64,000 bases of DNA. It comes from JAUYIV01 sp040882645. GTDB taxonomy: Bacteria; Actinomycetota; Acidimicrobiia; Spongiisociales; UBA11373. Shown piece by piece: positions 24,490 through 31,728 of this stretch. The stretch lies in the NCBI GenBank assembly GCA_040882645.1, contig JBBEAX010000038.1:55769-119768 (forward strand), given 5' to 3'. Under the pieces are notes generated by a model. The model did no database searches. It was not told the origin of the DNA and saw only the letters and a list, made by a program, of their open reading frames with translations. Made by a program: the position numbers and the translations under genes. The stretch's first letter is position 1. The number at the start of each line of letters is the position of its first letter.

Positions 24490-25985
24490 TGCTGCTTCGG
24501 CCAGACGGGGAGGACGCTCGGGTCATCGCGTTCTTCCTCGGGCGGATCTGTTACGTGGTCGCGGCGGCGTCGTTGCTTCCGGTGGCATGGGCCGGGATCG
24601 CCGGCGAGTGGCACCCCTTCGCATCCTTCGTATTGATGGTGGGGGTGTTCGCGGTCTTCGGTGCGGCCGGTACCGCCGCCCGGCCTCGCCAGGCCCGGCT
24701 GGATTGGTCGCACGGGATGGTCGTCGTGGCCCTCACCTGGCTGATCGTTCCGCTGATCGGGTCGATTCCATTCGCCCTTTCGGGCCACTTCGCCGATCCG
24801 CTCGACGCGATGTTCGATGCGATGAGCGGGCTGACCACCACCGGTCTATCGGTACTTCAGGACCTCGACCATCTCGCCAGTTCGCTCAACTTCTGGCGGC
24901 ATCTTCTTCACTTCCTGGGCGGGCAGGGAATCGTGATCGCGGCGTTGTCGCTGTTCGCCGGCGGGGGCGGTCTGACGCTGTACTACGGCGAGGCGAGAGA
25001 CGATCGCATCTTCCCTTCGGTGATATCGACCGCCCGCTTCATCTGGGCGGTGAGCCTCGCTCACCTCGTCTTCGGCGTTCTCGTGTTGATGGTCGTCGGG
25101 ATCTTGGCAGTTGGCCTGGAACCGGCCAGGGCTCTGTTCCATGGCCTGCTGGTCTTCTTTGCCGCATTCGACACCGGGGGTTTTGCCCCGCAGAGCACCA
25201 GCCTCGGGTATTACCACTCGGTTTACTTCGAGGCTGCCACGGCGATTCTGATGGTGGCCGGGGCGATGAGCTTCGGACTCCACTTCGCGCTGTGGCGCCG
25301 CCGCAGGGTCGGGGTCCTCAGAAACCTCGAGACTCGCACGATCCTCGCCACCTTCTCCGGGACACTGATCCTCGGCATCGTCGGGCTGGGCGCCCTCGGC
25401 CTCTACAACGGCGTCTTTGGGCTCGCCCGGCAGGGCCTGTTTCATGTCCTCTCCGCTCACACGGGAACAGGCTTCGCCACGGTGCCGAGTTCTGAACTTG
25501 CGATGTGGGGGGGACTGGCGTTCGGCGGGGTCGCCATCGCCATGGCCCTCGGGGGGATGGCTTCGTCAACGGCCGGGGGGGTCAAGTCGTTAAGGATCGG
25601 CCTGACCATCAAGGTGCTGCGCGATCAAGTGAGGCAAGTGCTCCTGCCCGAACAAGCTGTCGTCAGCCGGCGCTACCACCAGGGGGGCGCTCGAACACTC
25701 ACGCCGGCGGTAGCCCAAGCCGTGCTCGCCGTCTCGTTGTTGTACGTCGCACTGTTCTTGTTAGGGGCCGGCGTCGGTATCGCCTACGGGGCGCCGTTGG
25801 AAGCGGCTCTCTTCGAATCGGTGAGCGCCGGCGGGAACGTGGGGTTGTCCGTGGGACTGACCGATGGCTCGATGCCGGTGCTTCTGCAAATCACCTACAT
25901 GGCGCAGATGTGGTTGGGCCGGCTCGAGTTCGTGGCCGTATTCGCTCTCGTCGGCTTCCTGTGGTCGTGGGTGCGGGGCCGATGA
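24489..25985 (+). CDS. TrkH/KtrB-type potassium channel subunit (second copy)
   Basis: A 498-residue channel subunit. Pore-loop segments are AMSGLTTTGLSV, AFDTGGFAP, SAHTGTGFATV and SAGGNVGLSVG. LHFLGGQGIVI replaces the usual QWxGGMG helix motif, so it is distinct from the copy at 21535. SSTAGGVKSLRIGL is the basic loop. It begins inside the stop of the 43-residue gene and ends overlapping the next start (ATGA). It should work with the two single-module RCK proteins encoded just upstream. Confidence 0.93.
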   Translation: MLLRPDGEDARVIAFFLGRICYVVAAASLLPVAWAGIAGEWHPFASFVLMVGVFAVFGAAGTAARPRQARLDWSHGMVVVALTWLIVPLIGSIPFALSGHFADPLDAMFDAMSGLTTTGLSVLQDLDHLASSLNFWRHLLHFLGGQGIVIAALSLFAGGGGLTLYYGEARDDRIFPSVISTARFIWAVSLAHLVFGVLVLMVVGILAVGLEPARALFHGLLVFFAAFDTGGFAPQSTSLGYYHSVYFEAATAILMVAGAMSFGLHFALWRRRRVGVLRNLETRTILATFSGTLILGIVGLGALGLYNGVFGLARQGLFHVLSAHTGTGFATVPSSELAMWGGLAFGGVAIAMALGGMASSTAGGVKSLRIGLTIKVLRDQVRQVLLPEQAVVSRRYHQGGARTLTPAVAQAVLAVSLLYVALFLLGAGVGIAYGAPLEAALFESVSAGGNVGLSVGLTDGSMPVLLQITYMAQMWLGRLEFVAVFALVGFLWSWVRGR

Positions 25986-26524
25986 TCAAGCGGATCGCCC
26001 TCGCGTTGGTGGCGTTGGTGGGCTCGGCCAGTCCAGCGTTTGCGGTCGAGGTGGATGTGGCGGTGTTGCTCGTGGATCCAGCTCCGCTCGACGGGGCCGA
26101 AGTCACAGTCGAGGGCGAGTTGATCGGCGACTTCATGCGTCGTGACGAGTGGGTCTGGGTGCAACTGAACGGTGACCCATACGCGAGCGAACCACTCGGA
26201 GAGGGAGGCGAACTGGTGGGGCCCAATCTCGGGATCGCACTGCGATTCCCGATAGCCGTCTTTGACGCAGCCGCCTTCGAATCCCCGGGCGGCTACGGCG
26301 TGCGCGGTCCCGTGGTGAGAGTGACCGGCGAGTGGCGTTATCACGACGAGGAGAGAGGGGGGGAGTCCTACCTGGCAGTGACGTCGGTAGAGGTATTGGA
26401 GCGAGAGCGCCGATTCGACGCGCCGCTGCCGGTCGGCGTGCTACTGACCGGGCTGGGGCTGATTGCGGTGAGCGGGCTCATCCACGCGGCCTCGAGACGC
26501 CGGTCGGCCTCCGACGCACCCTGA
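25982..26524 (+). CDS. exported membrane-anchored protein of the potassium cluster
   Basis: A 180-residue protein with a signal peptide (MIKRIALALVALVGSASPAFA). Its extracellular domain of about 125 residues is beta-rich, with GAEVTVEGELIGDFMRRDEW, VQLNGDPY and VVRVTGEWRYHD, and looks like an OB-fold. A C-terminal span (LPVGVLLTGLGLIAVSGLIH) and a basic tail complete it. It is translationally coupled to the second trkH. I do not recognise a named family. An extracytoplasmic accessory role in ion transport is possible from context only. Confidence 0.72.
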   Translation: MIKRIALALVALVGSASPAFAVEVDVAVLLVDPAPLDGAEVTVEGELIGDFMRRDEWVWVQLNGDPYASEPLGEGGELVGPNLGIALRFPIAVFDAAAFESPGGYGVRGPVVRVTGEWRYHDEERGGESYLAVTSVEVLERERRFDAPLPVGVLLTGLGLIAVSGLIHAASRRRSASDAP

Positions 26525-26561
26525 GGCGACAAACGACGGACCGGGCACCCTCCGCGCCGCC

Positions 26562-26567
26562 TAGTCT
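26562..26567 (+). promoter_or_regulatory. -10 box (TAGTCT) for hppA
   Basis: TAGTCT lies 33 bases before the GTG at 26600. A good ribosome site, GAGGAG (26589-26594), lies five bases before the start, so hppA is expected to have a short leader rather than be leaderless. Confidence 0.5.
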
Positions 26568-26599
26568 CCCCCCGTCCGCTGTCACCTCGAGGAGTACCC

Positions 26600-28654
26600 G
26601 TGGATCCGGAAGCCTGGTTGTACGTCGCCGTCGGAGCAGGGGTTCTGGGCCTTGCGCTGGCCCTGATGTTCTCGCGTCAGGTGCTCGCCGCACCGCAAGG
26701 CAATGACCGCATGCGTGAGATCTCGGCCGCGATCCGCGAAGGATCCGGGGCGTTCATGCGTCGCGAGTACACCTGGGTGGCGGTGTTCGTGGTGGCGATG
26801 GCCGGGCTGATCTTCGGCCTGCTCGACTACGGGCGCCCATGGGGTGCGATCGCCTATGTGTTTGGCGCCGTGCTCTCTGGTCTCGCCGGCTTCATTGGCA
26901 TGCGCATCGCCACGGCCGCCAACTCCCGTACCACCGAGGCGGCGCGGGTCGGCGGGGTGAAGCAGGCGCTTCCTCTGGCGTTCCGAGGTGGGGCCGTCAT
27001 GGGGTTCACGGTCGCCGGGTTGGGACTTGCGGGTCTCGCGTTGGCTTTCCTCGTCTTCGTCCAGTGGCTCGAGGTGGATCAGCCCTATCAGGTGTTGACC
27101 GCGGTCGGGCTCGGCGGATCGACCATTGCGCTGTTCGCCCGCGTCGGCGGAGGCATCTACACCAAGGCTGCCGATGTCGGCGCCGACCTCGTCGGCAAGG
27201 TCGAAGCCGGAATCCCTGAGGACGATCCCCGCAACCCGGCGGTGATCGCCGACAACGTGGGCGACAACGTCGGTGACGTGGCGGGAATGGGCGCCGACCT
27301 GTTCGAGTCCTACGTGGGGTCGATGGTGGCGCCGATCGCCTTCGCGGCATTCGTCTTCGCCGGCCGCGACTTTCTGGCACAGGCTCTGGTGTTTCCGCTG
27401 GCGGTGGCGGCGATCGGAATGGGCGCCTCCATCATCGGCTCGTTCCTGGTCCGGCCCCGGGGCACCAACCTCGCGGCGGCCCTCCATCGCGGTACCTATG
27501 CCGCGGCGATCCTCACGGTGCTGGGAACGCTGGCGCTCGTTTACGGGATGTTCGGTGACATCGACGGCGTCGACAATCCACTGGGGCTGTTCCTCGCGGT
27601 CGTCATCGGGCTCGCAGTCGGGCTGGCCGTGGGCCAACTCTCCGAGCTGTTCACCTCGGATCACTGGCGGCCGGTCAAGGAGATCGCCCGTCAGTCAGAG
27701 ACCGGCCCCGCCACAGTCGTCCTGGCGGGGATCGCCGACGGGATGCGGTCGGCGGCGTATTCGGTGATCGTCGTTGCCGCGGGGATCGCCGGTGCCTACT
27801 GGGCCGGTGAGATGGCGTTCACGGATGGCGGCATCTATGGGATCGCCATCGCGGCCATCGGGGTGTTGGCCACGCTCGGGATCACCGTGTCGGTCGACGC
27901 CTACGGGCCCATCGCCGACAACGCGGGAGGCATCGCCGAGATGGCCCACCTTCCCGCCGAGGTACGGCAGGCGACCGACGCCCTCGACTCGCTCGGCAAT
28001 ACCACCGCCGCCGTCGCCAAGGGATTCGCCATCGCCTCGGCAGGGGTCACGGCACTGGCGCTCTTCTTCGCATTCAAGGAGGCGGTGGGGCTCGAGGTCA
28101 TCGACATCCTGCAGGTCGAGACCACCGTCGGTCTCTTCCTCGGGGCGATGTTCCCGTTCCTGTTCGCATCGCTCGCCATCAAGGCGGTGGGACGGGCCGC
28201 CCACCAGATGATCGAAGAAGTGCGGCGCCAATTCCGCGAGATCCCCGGCCTGAGGGAAGGACGGGAGGATGCCCGGGCGGACTATGCCCGCTGCGTCGAC
28301 ATCTCGACCGCGTCGGCACTGCGCGAGATGATCGTTCCCGGGGCGCTGGCGGTGGCCCTCCCACTGGCCATCGGGTTCGTCGACGTTCAAGCGCTCGGCG
28401 GATTCCTGGCCGGCGCGCTGATCACCGGCTTTCTATTGGCGATCTTCATGGCCAATGCGGGAGGGGCATGGGACAACGCCAAGAAGTTCATCGAAGCCGG
28501 CGCCTACGGAGGTAAGGGCTCAGAGGCTCACAAGGCGGCCGTCGTCGGCGACACCATCGGGGACCCCTTCAAGGACACCGCCGGTCCGGCGATGAACATC
28601 GTGATCAAGGTGATGACGATCGTGTCGCTCATCTTCGCAGAGGCGTTTATTTAG
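26600..28654 (+). CDS. hppA: membrane-bound proton- or sodium-pumping pyrophosphatase
   Basis: A 684-residue pump that hydrolyses pyrophosphate and moves H+ (or Na+) out of the cytosol. Substrate-site motifs are DNVGDNVGDVAGMGADLFES near residue 217 and DAYGPIADNAGGIAEM near 434. The final pair is GGAWDNAKKFIEAG and GDTIGDPFKDTAGPAMN. The sequence GNTTAAVAKG has Ala where potassium-independent enzymes carry Lys (GNTTKA), so a potassium-dependent enzyme is predicted. It directly follows the potassium uptake genes. Proton versus sodium specificity is not settled here. Confidence 0.95.
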   Translation: MDPEAWLYVAVGAGVLGLALALMFSRQVLAAPQGNDRMREISAAIREGSGAFMRREYTWVAVFVVAMAGLIFGLLDYGRPWGAIAYVFGAVLSGLAGFIGMRIATAANSRTTEAARVGGVKQALPLAFRGGAVMGFTVAGLGLAGLALAFLVFVQWLEVDQPYQVLTAVGLGGSTIALFARVGGGIYTKAADVGADLVGKVEAGIPEDDPRNPAVIADNVGDNVGDVAGMGADLFESYVGSMVAPIAFAAFVFAGRDFLAQALVFPLAVAAIGMGASIIGSFLVRPRGTNLAAALHRGTYAAAILTVLGTLALVYGMFGDIDGVDNPLGLFLAVVIGLAVGLAVGQLSELFTSDHWRPVKEIARQSETGPATVVLAGIADGMRSAAYSVIVVAAGIAGAYWAGEMAFTDGGIYGIAIAAIGVLATLGITVSVDAYGPIADNAGGIAEMAHLPAEVRQATDALDSLGNTTAAVAKGFAIASAGVTALALFFAFKEAVGLEVIDILQVETTVGLFLGAMFPFLFASLAIKAVGRAAHQMIEEVRRQFREIPGLREGREDARADYARCVDISTASALREMIVPGALAVALPLAIGFVDVQALGGFLAGALITGFLLAIFMANAGGAWDNAKKFIEAGAYGGKGSEAHKAAVVGDTIGDPFKDTAGPAMNIVIKVMTIVSLIFAEAFI

Positions 28655-28887
28655 GGCGCGATTCGCAATTCGCAATTCGACAGAACGGCTTCAAGAGCCC
28701 TCGTGGGTCCAGGGATGGGCGGCGCCTGCGGAAGAGGTGAAGCGCTCCCTGCTCGTCAGCGTGATCGTCGTGCTTGCCGGGGCATTTGTTTAGGGCGCGG
28801 AGCCGATTTCGCGCTAACGCCTGGACTCTGTGGCGCTAGCAACGCGCTCCGTCGAATCGCGTATAGCGAATTGCGAATTGCGCCTCG
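28655..28887. repeat. gap bounded by inverted ATTCGCA / GCGAATT heptads
   Basis: ATTCGCA words at 28661-28679 are mirrored by GCGAATT words at 28866-28882, about 200 bases apart. The last bases of hppA with its stop (GCGTTTATTTAGGGCGCG) recur with two changes at about 28781-28798 (GCATTTGTTTAGGGCGCG). The recurrence follows a short frame ending VSVIVVLAGAFV, which may be a decayed partial copy or a tiny peptide. No full gene is seen. Confidence 0.6.
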
Positions 28888-29034
28888 TCAGCGGCGGTCG
28901 TCGCCCATGCCTGGGGGGTTGTCGCCCCAGGGGCCGCGTTCTATGTAGTCCCGCATGGTCTTGACCCGCGCCCGGTGCACCAGCACGTAGATGCCGATGA
29001 AGACAGCGCCGAGGAGTCCCCAGACGAATCCCAT
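28888..29034 (-). CDS. 48-residue single-span membrane protein
   Basis: Minus-strand frame beginning MGFVWGLLGAVFIGIYVLVH and ending with an acidic/Arg tail (GMGDDRR). One N-terminal hydrophobic helix is followed by a charged cytoplasmic part with RARVKTMRDYIERGPWGDNP. A TACAAT box lies eight bases before its ATG, so the transcript is nearly leaderless. The strong -10, clean topology and non-repeat sequence argue for a real gene. I do not recognise its family. It is divergent from the histidine phosphatase gene. Confidence 0.65.
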   Translation of the reverse strand: MGFVWGLLGAVFIGIYVLVHRARVKTMRDYIERGPWGDNPPGMGDDRR

Positions 29035-29042
29035 TGCCCTGG

Positions 29043-29048
29043 ATTGTA
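29043..29048 (-). promoter_or_regulatory. -10 box (TACAAT) of the 48-residue membrane protein
   Basis: TACAAT on the minus strand ends eight bases before the ATG at 29034. It is one of the best -10 matches in the window. Confidence 0.55.
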
Positions 29049-29119
29049 CGGGATGCTCCTCGATTTGGCAGGCGTTTCGTTCGATCTAGCCTTTGGCGCC
29101 CCGTCGCAGGCTTGTCACG

Positions 29120-30319
29120 ATGCCCGTCGAGATCACACTGGTTCGCCACGCCGAGACCGAGGCCAACGCCGCCGGGATCTGGCAGGGCCACGGCGACCAC
29201 CCGCTGAGCGCGCTGGGGCGTTCGCAAGCCGCCGCGCTCGGCCACCGCTTGCAGGATCGAACGTTTGATCTGGTCATCGCGTCCGACTTGCCGCGCGCCG
29301 TCGAGACCGCCGCCCTCGCCGGCTTCGATGCCAAACCCGACCCCTCGTGGCGGGAGATCGACATCGGGGTTTGGGAGGGCTTGACCCGGAGCGAGGTTCA
29401 TGAGCGGTTCCCCGAGGAGATCGCGGGAGTCCGGACCGGCCAACCCGTGAAGATGGGGGGCGCAGAGTCCTGGGCCGACCTGGGCCGGAGAATCCACGCG
29501 GCATTCGCCGAGCTGGTCGCCGACGCGGCCGATGGGTCGCGGATTCTCGTTGTCACTCACGGAGGGGTGATCCACGCGGTTCTGGCGAGCCAACTGCGCT
29601 TTACAGACCGCTCCGCGCCGTGGCCGATCGATCGGGTTCGCAACACCGGCATCGCCGAGATGGCAGTCGACCAGGGCAACTTCAGGCTGGTGTCGTTCAA
29701 CGACGGCCGCCACCTCGGCGACGACCTCGATCTCGGGGTGGCGCTGTTTCGGCATGCGGAGTCCGAGGCGAATGCCTCGGGGCGGTGGCACGGCATCACG
29801 GACGGTCCGCTCACCGAGCGCGGCCGCCGGCAGGCAGCCGATCTCGGCCACCATCATCGCGGCGTCACCCGTATCTACTCCTCGCCGTTGGAGCGCGCTC
29901 GGGCCACTGCCGAGGCGTTCGCCGCGATCCGCGGCTTGCCCGTCGAGACACTGGTCGAGTTGATCGAAGTCGACTTCGGCTCCTGGGAGGGCCTCACCCC
30001 CCACGAGATCGCAGAGCGTCATCCCGAGGACTGGGCCGCCGTCTTCGACGGTGGTGAGGACCGCCCTCGTGGGGGCACCGGCGACACTTTCACTGCGGTG
30101 GGGGAGCGTCTGGCCGGCGTGATCGACCGAATGGAGCAGCTCCATCCGAGAGAACGGGTTGCCCTCTTCAGCCACGGTGGCGCCATCTGGTCGTTGACCG
30201 CCCGGGTGCTCGGCCTGACCTGGTCGAATTGGCGCAGCCTGGCGATGCCGTCCAACACCAGCGTCAGTCACGTCCGTATCGACTCGGGCAGGCAGGTGTT
30301 GGTGGATTACAACGTCTGA
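29120..30319 (+). CDS. tandem histidine phosphatase (two PGAM-type domains)
   Basis: A 399-residue cytosolic protein made of two phosphoglycerate-mutase-like phosphatase domains. Domain 1 (residues about 1-195) has TLVRHAETEANAAG and VVTHGGVIHAV. Domain 2 (about 210-399) has ALFRHAESEANASG and LFSHGGAIWSL. Both keep the RHG/E motif and the second catalytic His, so both could be active. Substrates are unknown; relatives act on sugar phosphates or cofactor precursors. TTG 29093, just after a TAGCCT box at 29087, is an alternative start. The two domains are well diverged, so this is an old fusion or duplication. Confidence 0.85.
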   Translation: MPVEITLVRHAETEANAAGIWQGHGDHPLSALGRSQAAALGHRLQDRTFDLVIASDLPRAVETAALAGFDAKPDPSWREIDIGVWEGLTRSEVHERFPEEIAGVRTGQPVKMGGAESWADLGRRIHAAFAELVADAADGSRILVVTHGGVIHAVLASQLRFTDRSAPWPIDRVRNTGIAEMAVDQGNFRLVSFNDGRHLGDDLDLGVALFRHAESEANASGRWHGITDGPLTERGRRQAADLGHHHRGVTRIYSSPLERARATAEAFAAIRGLPVETLVELIEVDFGSWEGLTPHEIAERHPEDWAAVFDGGEDRPRGGTGDTFTAVGERLAGVIDRMEQLHPRERVALFSHGGAIWSLTARVLGLTWSNWRSLAMPSNTSVSHVRIDSGRQVLVDYNV

Positions 30320-30344
30320 CTTCGGGGCTTCGCCCCGAAGTCAG
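30316..30344 (+). terminator. strong hairpin over the stop codon of the tandem phosphatase
   Basis: CTGACTTCGGGGC (30316-30328) pairs perfectly with GCCCCGAAGTCAG (30332-30344) around the loop TTC. The stop TGA lies inside the 5' arm. A 13-bp stem with a tiny loop should end transcription even without a T tract. Confidence 0.7.
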
Positions 30345-30475
30345 AGGCGAAGGGCGAATCCGCGGCTGGACCAGGCCCGGCGCGATCGCCTCCAGCGGGG
30401 TTTCGCCTTTCGCCGGCGGCCGCAGGCCGCCGTTCGCCTTTCGCCTTTGCTTTCGCATCGAAAGCAAAGTCAGCC
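30345..30475. repeat. heptad element TTTCGCC, second copy of the 8.5-kb element
   Basis: TTTCGCC x2 (30401-30414) and TTCGCCT x2 (30433-30446) flank a GGCGGCC-GCA-GGCCGCC palindrome at 30416-30432. AGGCGAAGGGCGA at 30345-30357 mirrors them. Bases 30390-30413 match 8509-8532, so this is a dispersed element family. It fills the gap between the phosphatase terminator and the next gene. Confidence 0.7.
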
Positions 30476-30487
30476 AGACTTCGCAAG

Positions 30488-31552
30488 ATGCGCGTGCTTC
30501 TCGTCACCAACGACTTTCCTCCTAAGCCGGGGGGCATCCAGCAGTACCTGAATGGGTTGGTGGGAGCTTTTCCCGGGGAGATCCGGGTGCTCGCACCGCG
30601 CGATGACTCCGCCGAGCCGCGCGACGGAGTGGTCCGCGGCCACCGTGGATTCATGTGGCCCAGCCGGCGGACCCGGCGGTGGGTGGCGAGCCAGGTGGCC
30701 GAGTTCCGGCCCGATGTCGTGCTGTTCGGGGCTCCCCACCCGTTGGCCCAAATGGGGCCTCGCCTTCGCGAGGAGACCGGGGTCCCTTATGCGGTGTTGT
30801 GCCACGGCGCCGAGGTCACGATGCCGGCGGCCTTCCCGGTGACACGCCAGTTGGTGAAGTACCCGTTGCGGCGTGCCGATGCGCTGCTCGCAGTCTCCGG
30901 CTACACGGCGGGTCGAGTGGAACGGCTCGCGGGGCGTCCGGTCAGGGTGGTGGGGGTCGGGGTCGACCCGGCGTTTGCCCCCGGGGCCGCTCTTACAGGC
31001 GCGGTGGTGGGCTGCGTGAGCAGGTTCGTCCCGCGGAAGGGCCAGCGGCGGGTGCTCGTCGCGGTCGCCCGCCTGAGGAAAGAGGGTCGCGACGTCTCGG
31101 CTCTACTGGTGGGGGCGGGGAGGGACGAGGCCGGGCTGCGCCGGCTCGCCGACCGCCTTGCAGTGCCGACCCGGTTCGAGGTGGGCGTTCCGTACTCGCG
31201 CCTCCCTTCTCTCTATCGGGAGATGTCGGTCTTCGCCATGCCATGCCGATCACGCTGGCTCGGCCTCGAGGTCGAGGGGCTCGGCGTCGTCTACCTGGAG
31301 GCCGCTGCCACCGGATTGCCGGTCGTAGCCGGCGGTTCAGGCGGTGCTCCTGAGACGATCGACCCAGGCGTCACCGGATTCGTGGTCGATCGCGACGACG
31401 CTCTTCTCGACGCGCTCCGGCGGCTTGTCGACGATCCGGTACTGGCTTCGACGATGGGGCGATCCGGCCGCAAATGGATCGAGGAACGGTTCACCTGGGA
31501 CGCCGCCGCAGCCCGCTTCGAAGCTGGATTGCGAGCGGCTGCCAGCGGATAG
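30488..31552 (+). CDS. GT4 glycosyltransferase, PimB-like mannosyltransferase
   Basis: A 354-residue GT-B enzyme resembling the actinobacterial mannosyltransferase PimB. That enzyme adds a mannose from GDP-mannose to phosphatidylinositol mannoside at the inner membrane face. TNDFPPKPGGIQQYL is the acceptor-side opening and CHGAEVTMPA follows. FAMPCRSRWLGLEVEGLGVV with YLEAAATGLPVVAGGSGGAP is the donor site with the EX7E-type Glu pair. The start was set after the repeat tract. A related lipid acceptor is equally possible. Confidence 0.85.
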   Translation: MRVLLVTNDFPPKPGGIQQYLNGLVGAFPGEIRVLAPRDDSAEPRDGVVRGHRGFMWPSRRTRRWVASQVAEFRPDVVLFGAPHPLAQMGPRLREETGVPYAVLCHGAEVTMPAAFPVTRQLVKYPLRRADALLAVSGYTAGRVERLAGRPVRVVGVGVDPAFAPGAALTGAVVGCVSRFVPRKGQRRVLVAVARLRKEGRDVSALLVGAGRDEAGLRRLADRLAVPTRFEVGVPYSRLPSLYREMSVFAMPCRSRWLGLEVEGLGVVYLEAAATGLPVVAGGSGGAPETIDPGVTGFVVDRDDALLDALRRLVDDPVLASTMGRSGRKWIEERFTWDAAAARFEAGLRAAASG

Positions 31553-31579
31553 AACTGCGTGCCATTCGGAGCACCGTTC

Positions 31580-31597
31580 TTGACATGGCACCCATGT
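31580..31597 (+). promoter_or_regulatory. TTGACA -35 box and short inverted repeat upstream of topA
   Basis: TTGACA at 31580-31585 is a consensus -35. It overlaps ACATGG-CAC-CCATGT (31583-31597), a 6-bp inverted repeat that could be an operator. A -10 at 17-base spacing is poor (TAAACC), but TATAGG follows within the large palindrome. Confidence 0.4.
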
Positions 31598-31613
31598 CGT
31601 CGTAAACCCTAAG

Positions 31614-31703
31614 GGGGTGAACGTATAGGCTCGCCCCGGGGATCAGGTATCGGCTTGCCACAAGCCGATACCTGATGAAGCCAGCGACCTATACGCTCAC
31701 CCC
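31614..31703. promoter_or_regulatory. nested 90-base palindrome upstream of topA
   Basis: The inner arms are perfect over 15 bp: ATCAGGTATCGGCTT (31642-31656) and its complement (31662-31676), with loop GCCAC. The outer arms are 31614-31634 and 31684-31703. They match over about 20 bp with one bulge and one mismatch, and carry CGTATAGG on one side and CCTATACG on the other. It lies wholly upstream of the probable topA start. As DNA it could extrude as a cruciform; as RNA it is a long leader hairpin. A supercoiling or attenuation control of topA is a plausible inference. Confidence 0.7.
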
Positions 31704-31728
31704 GTTCCACCCCTCCCCTGCGGAGACC

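Noticed and set aside
30345..30475. Small coding frames in the gap before the PimB-like gene
   Set aside because: They consist of repeat words and a palindrome, without plausible starts or domains.
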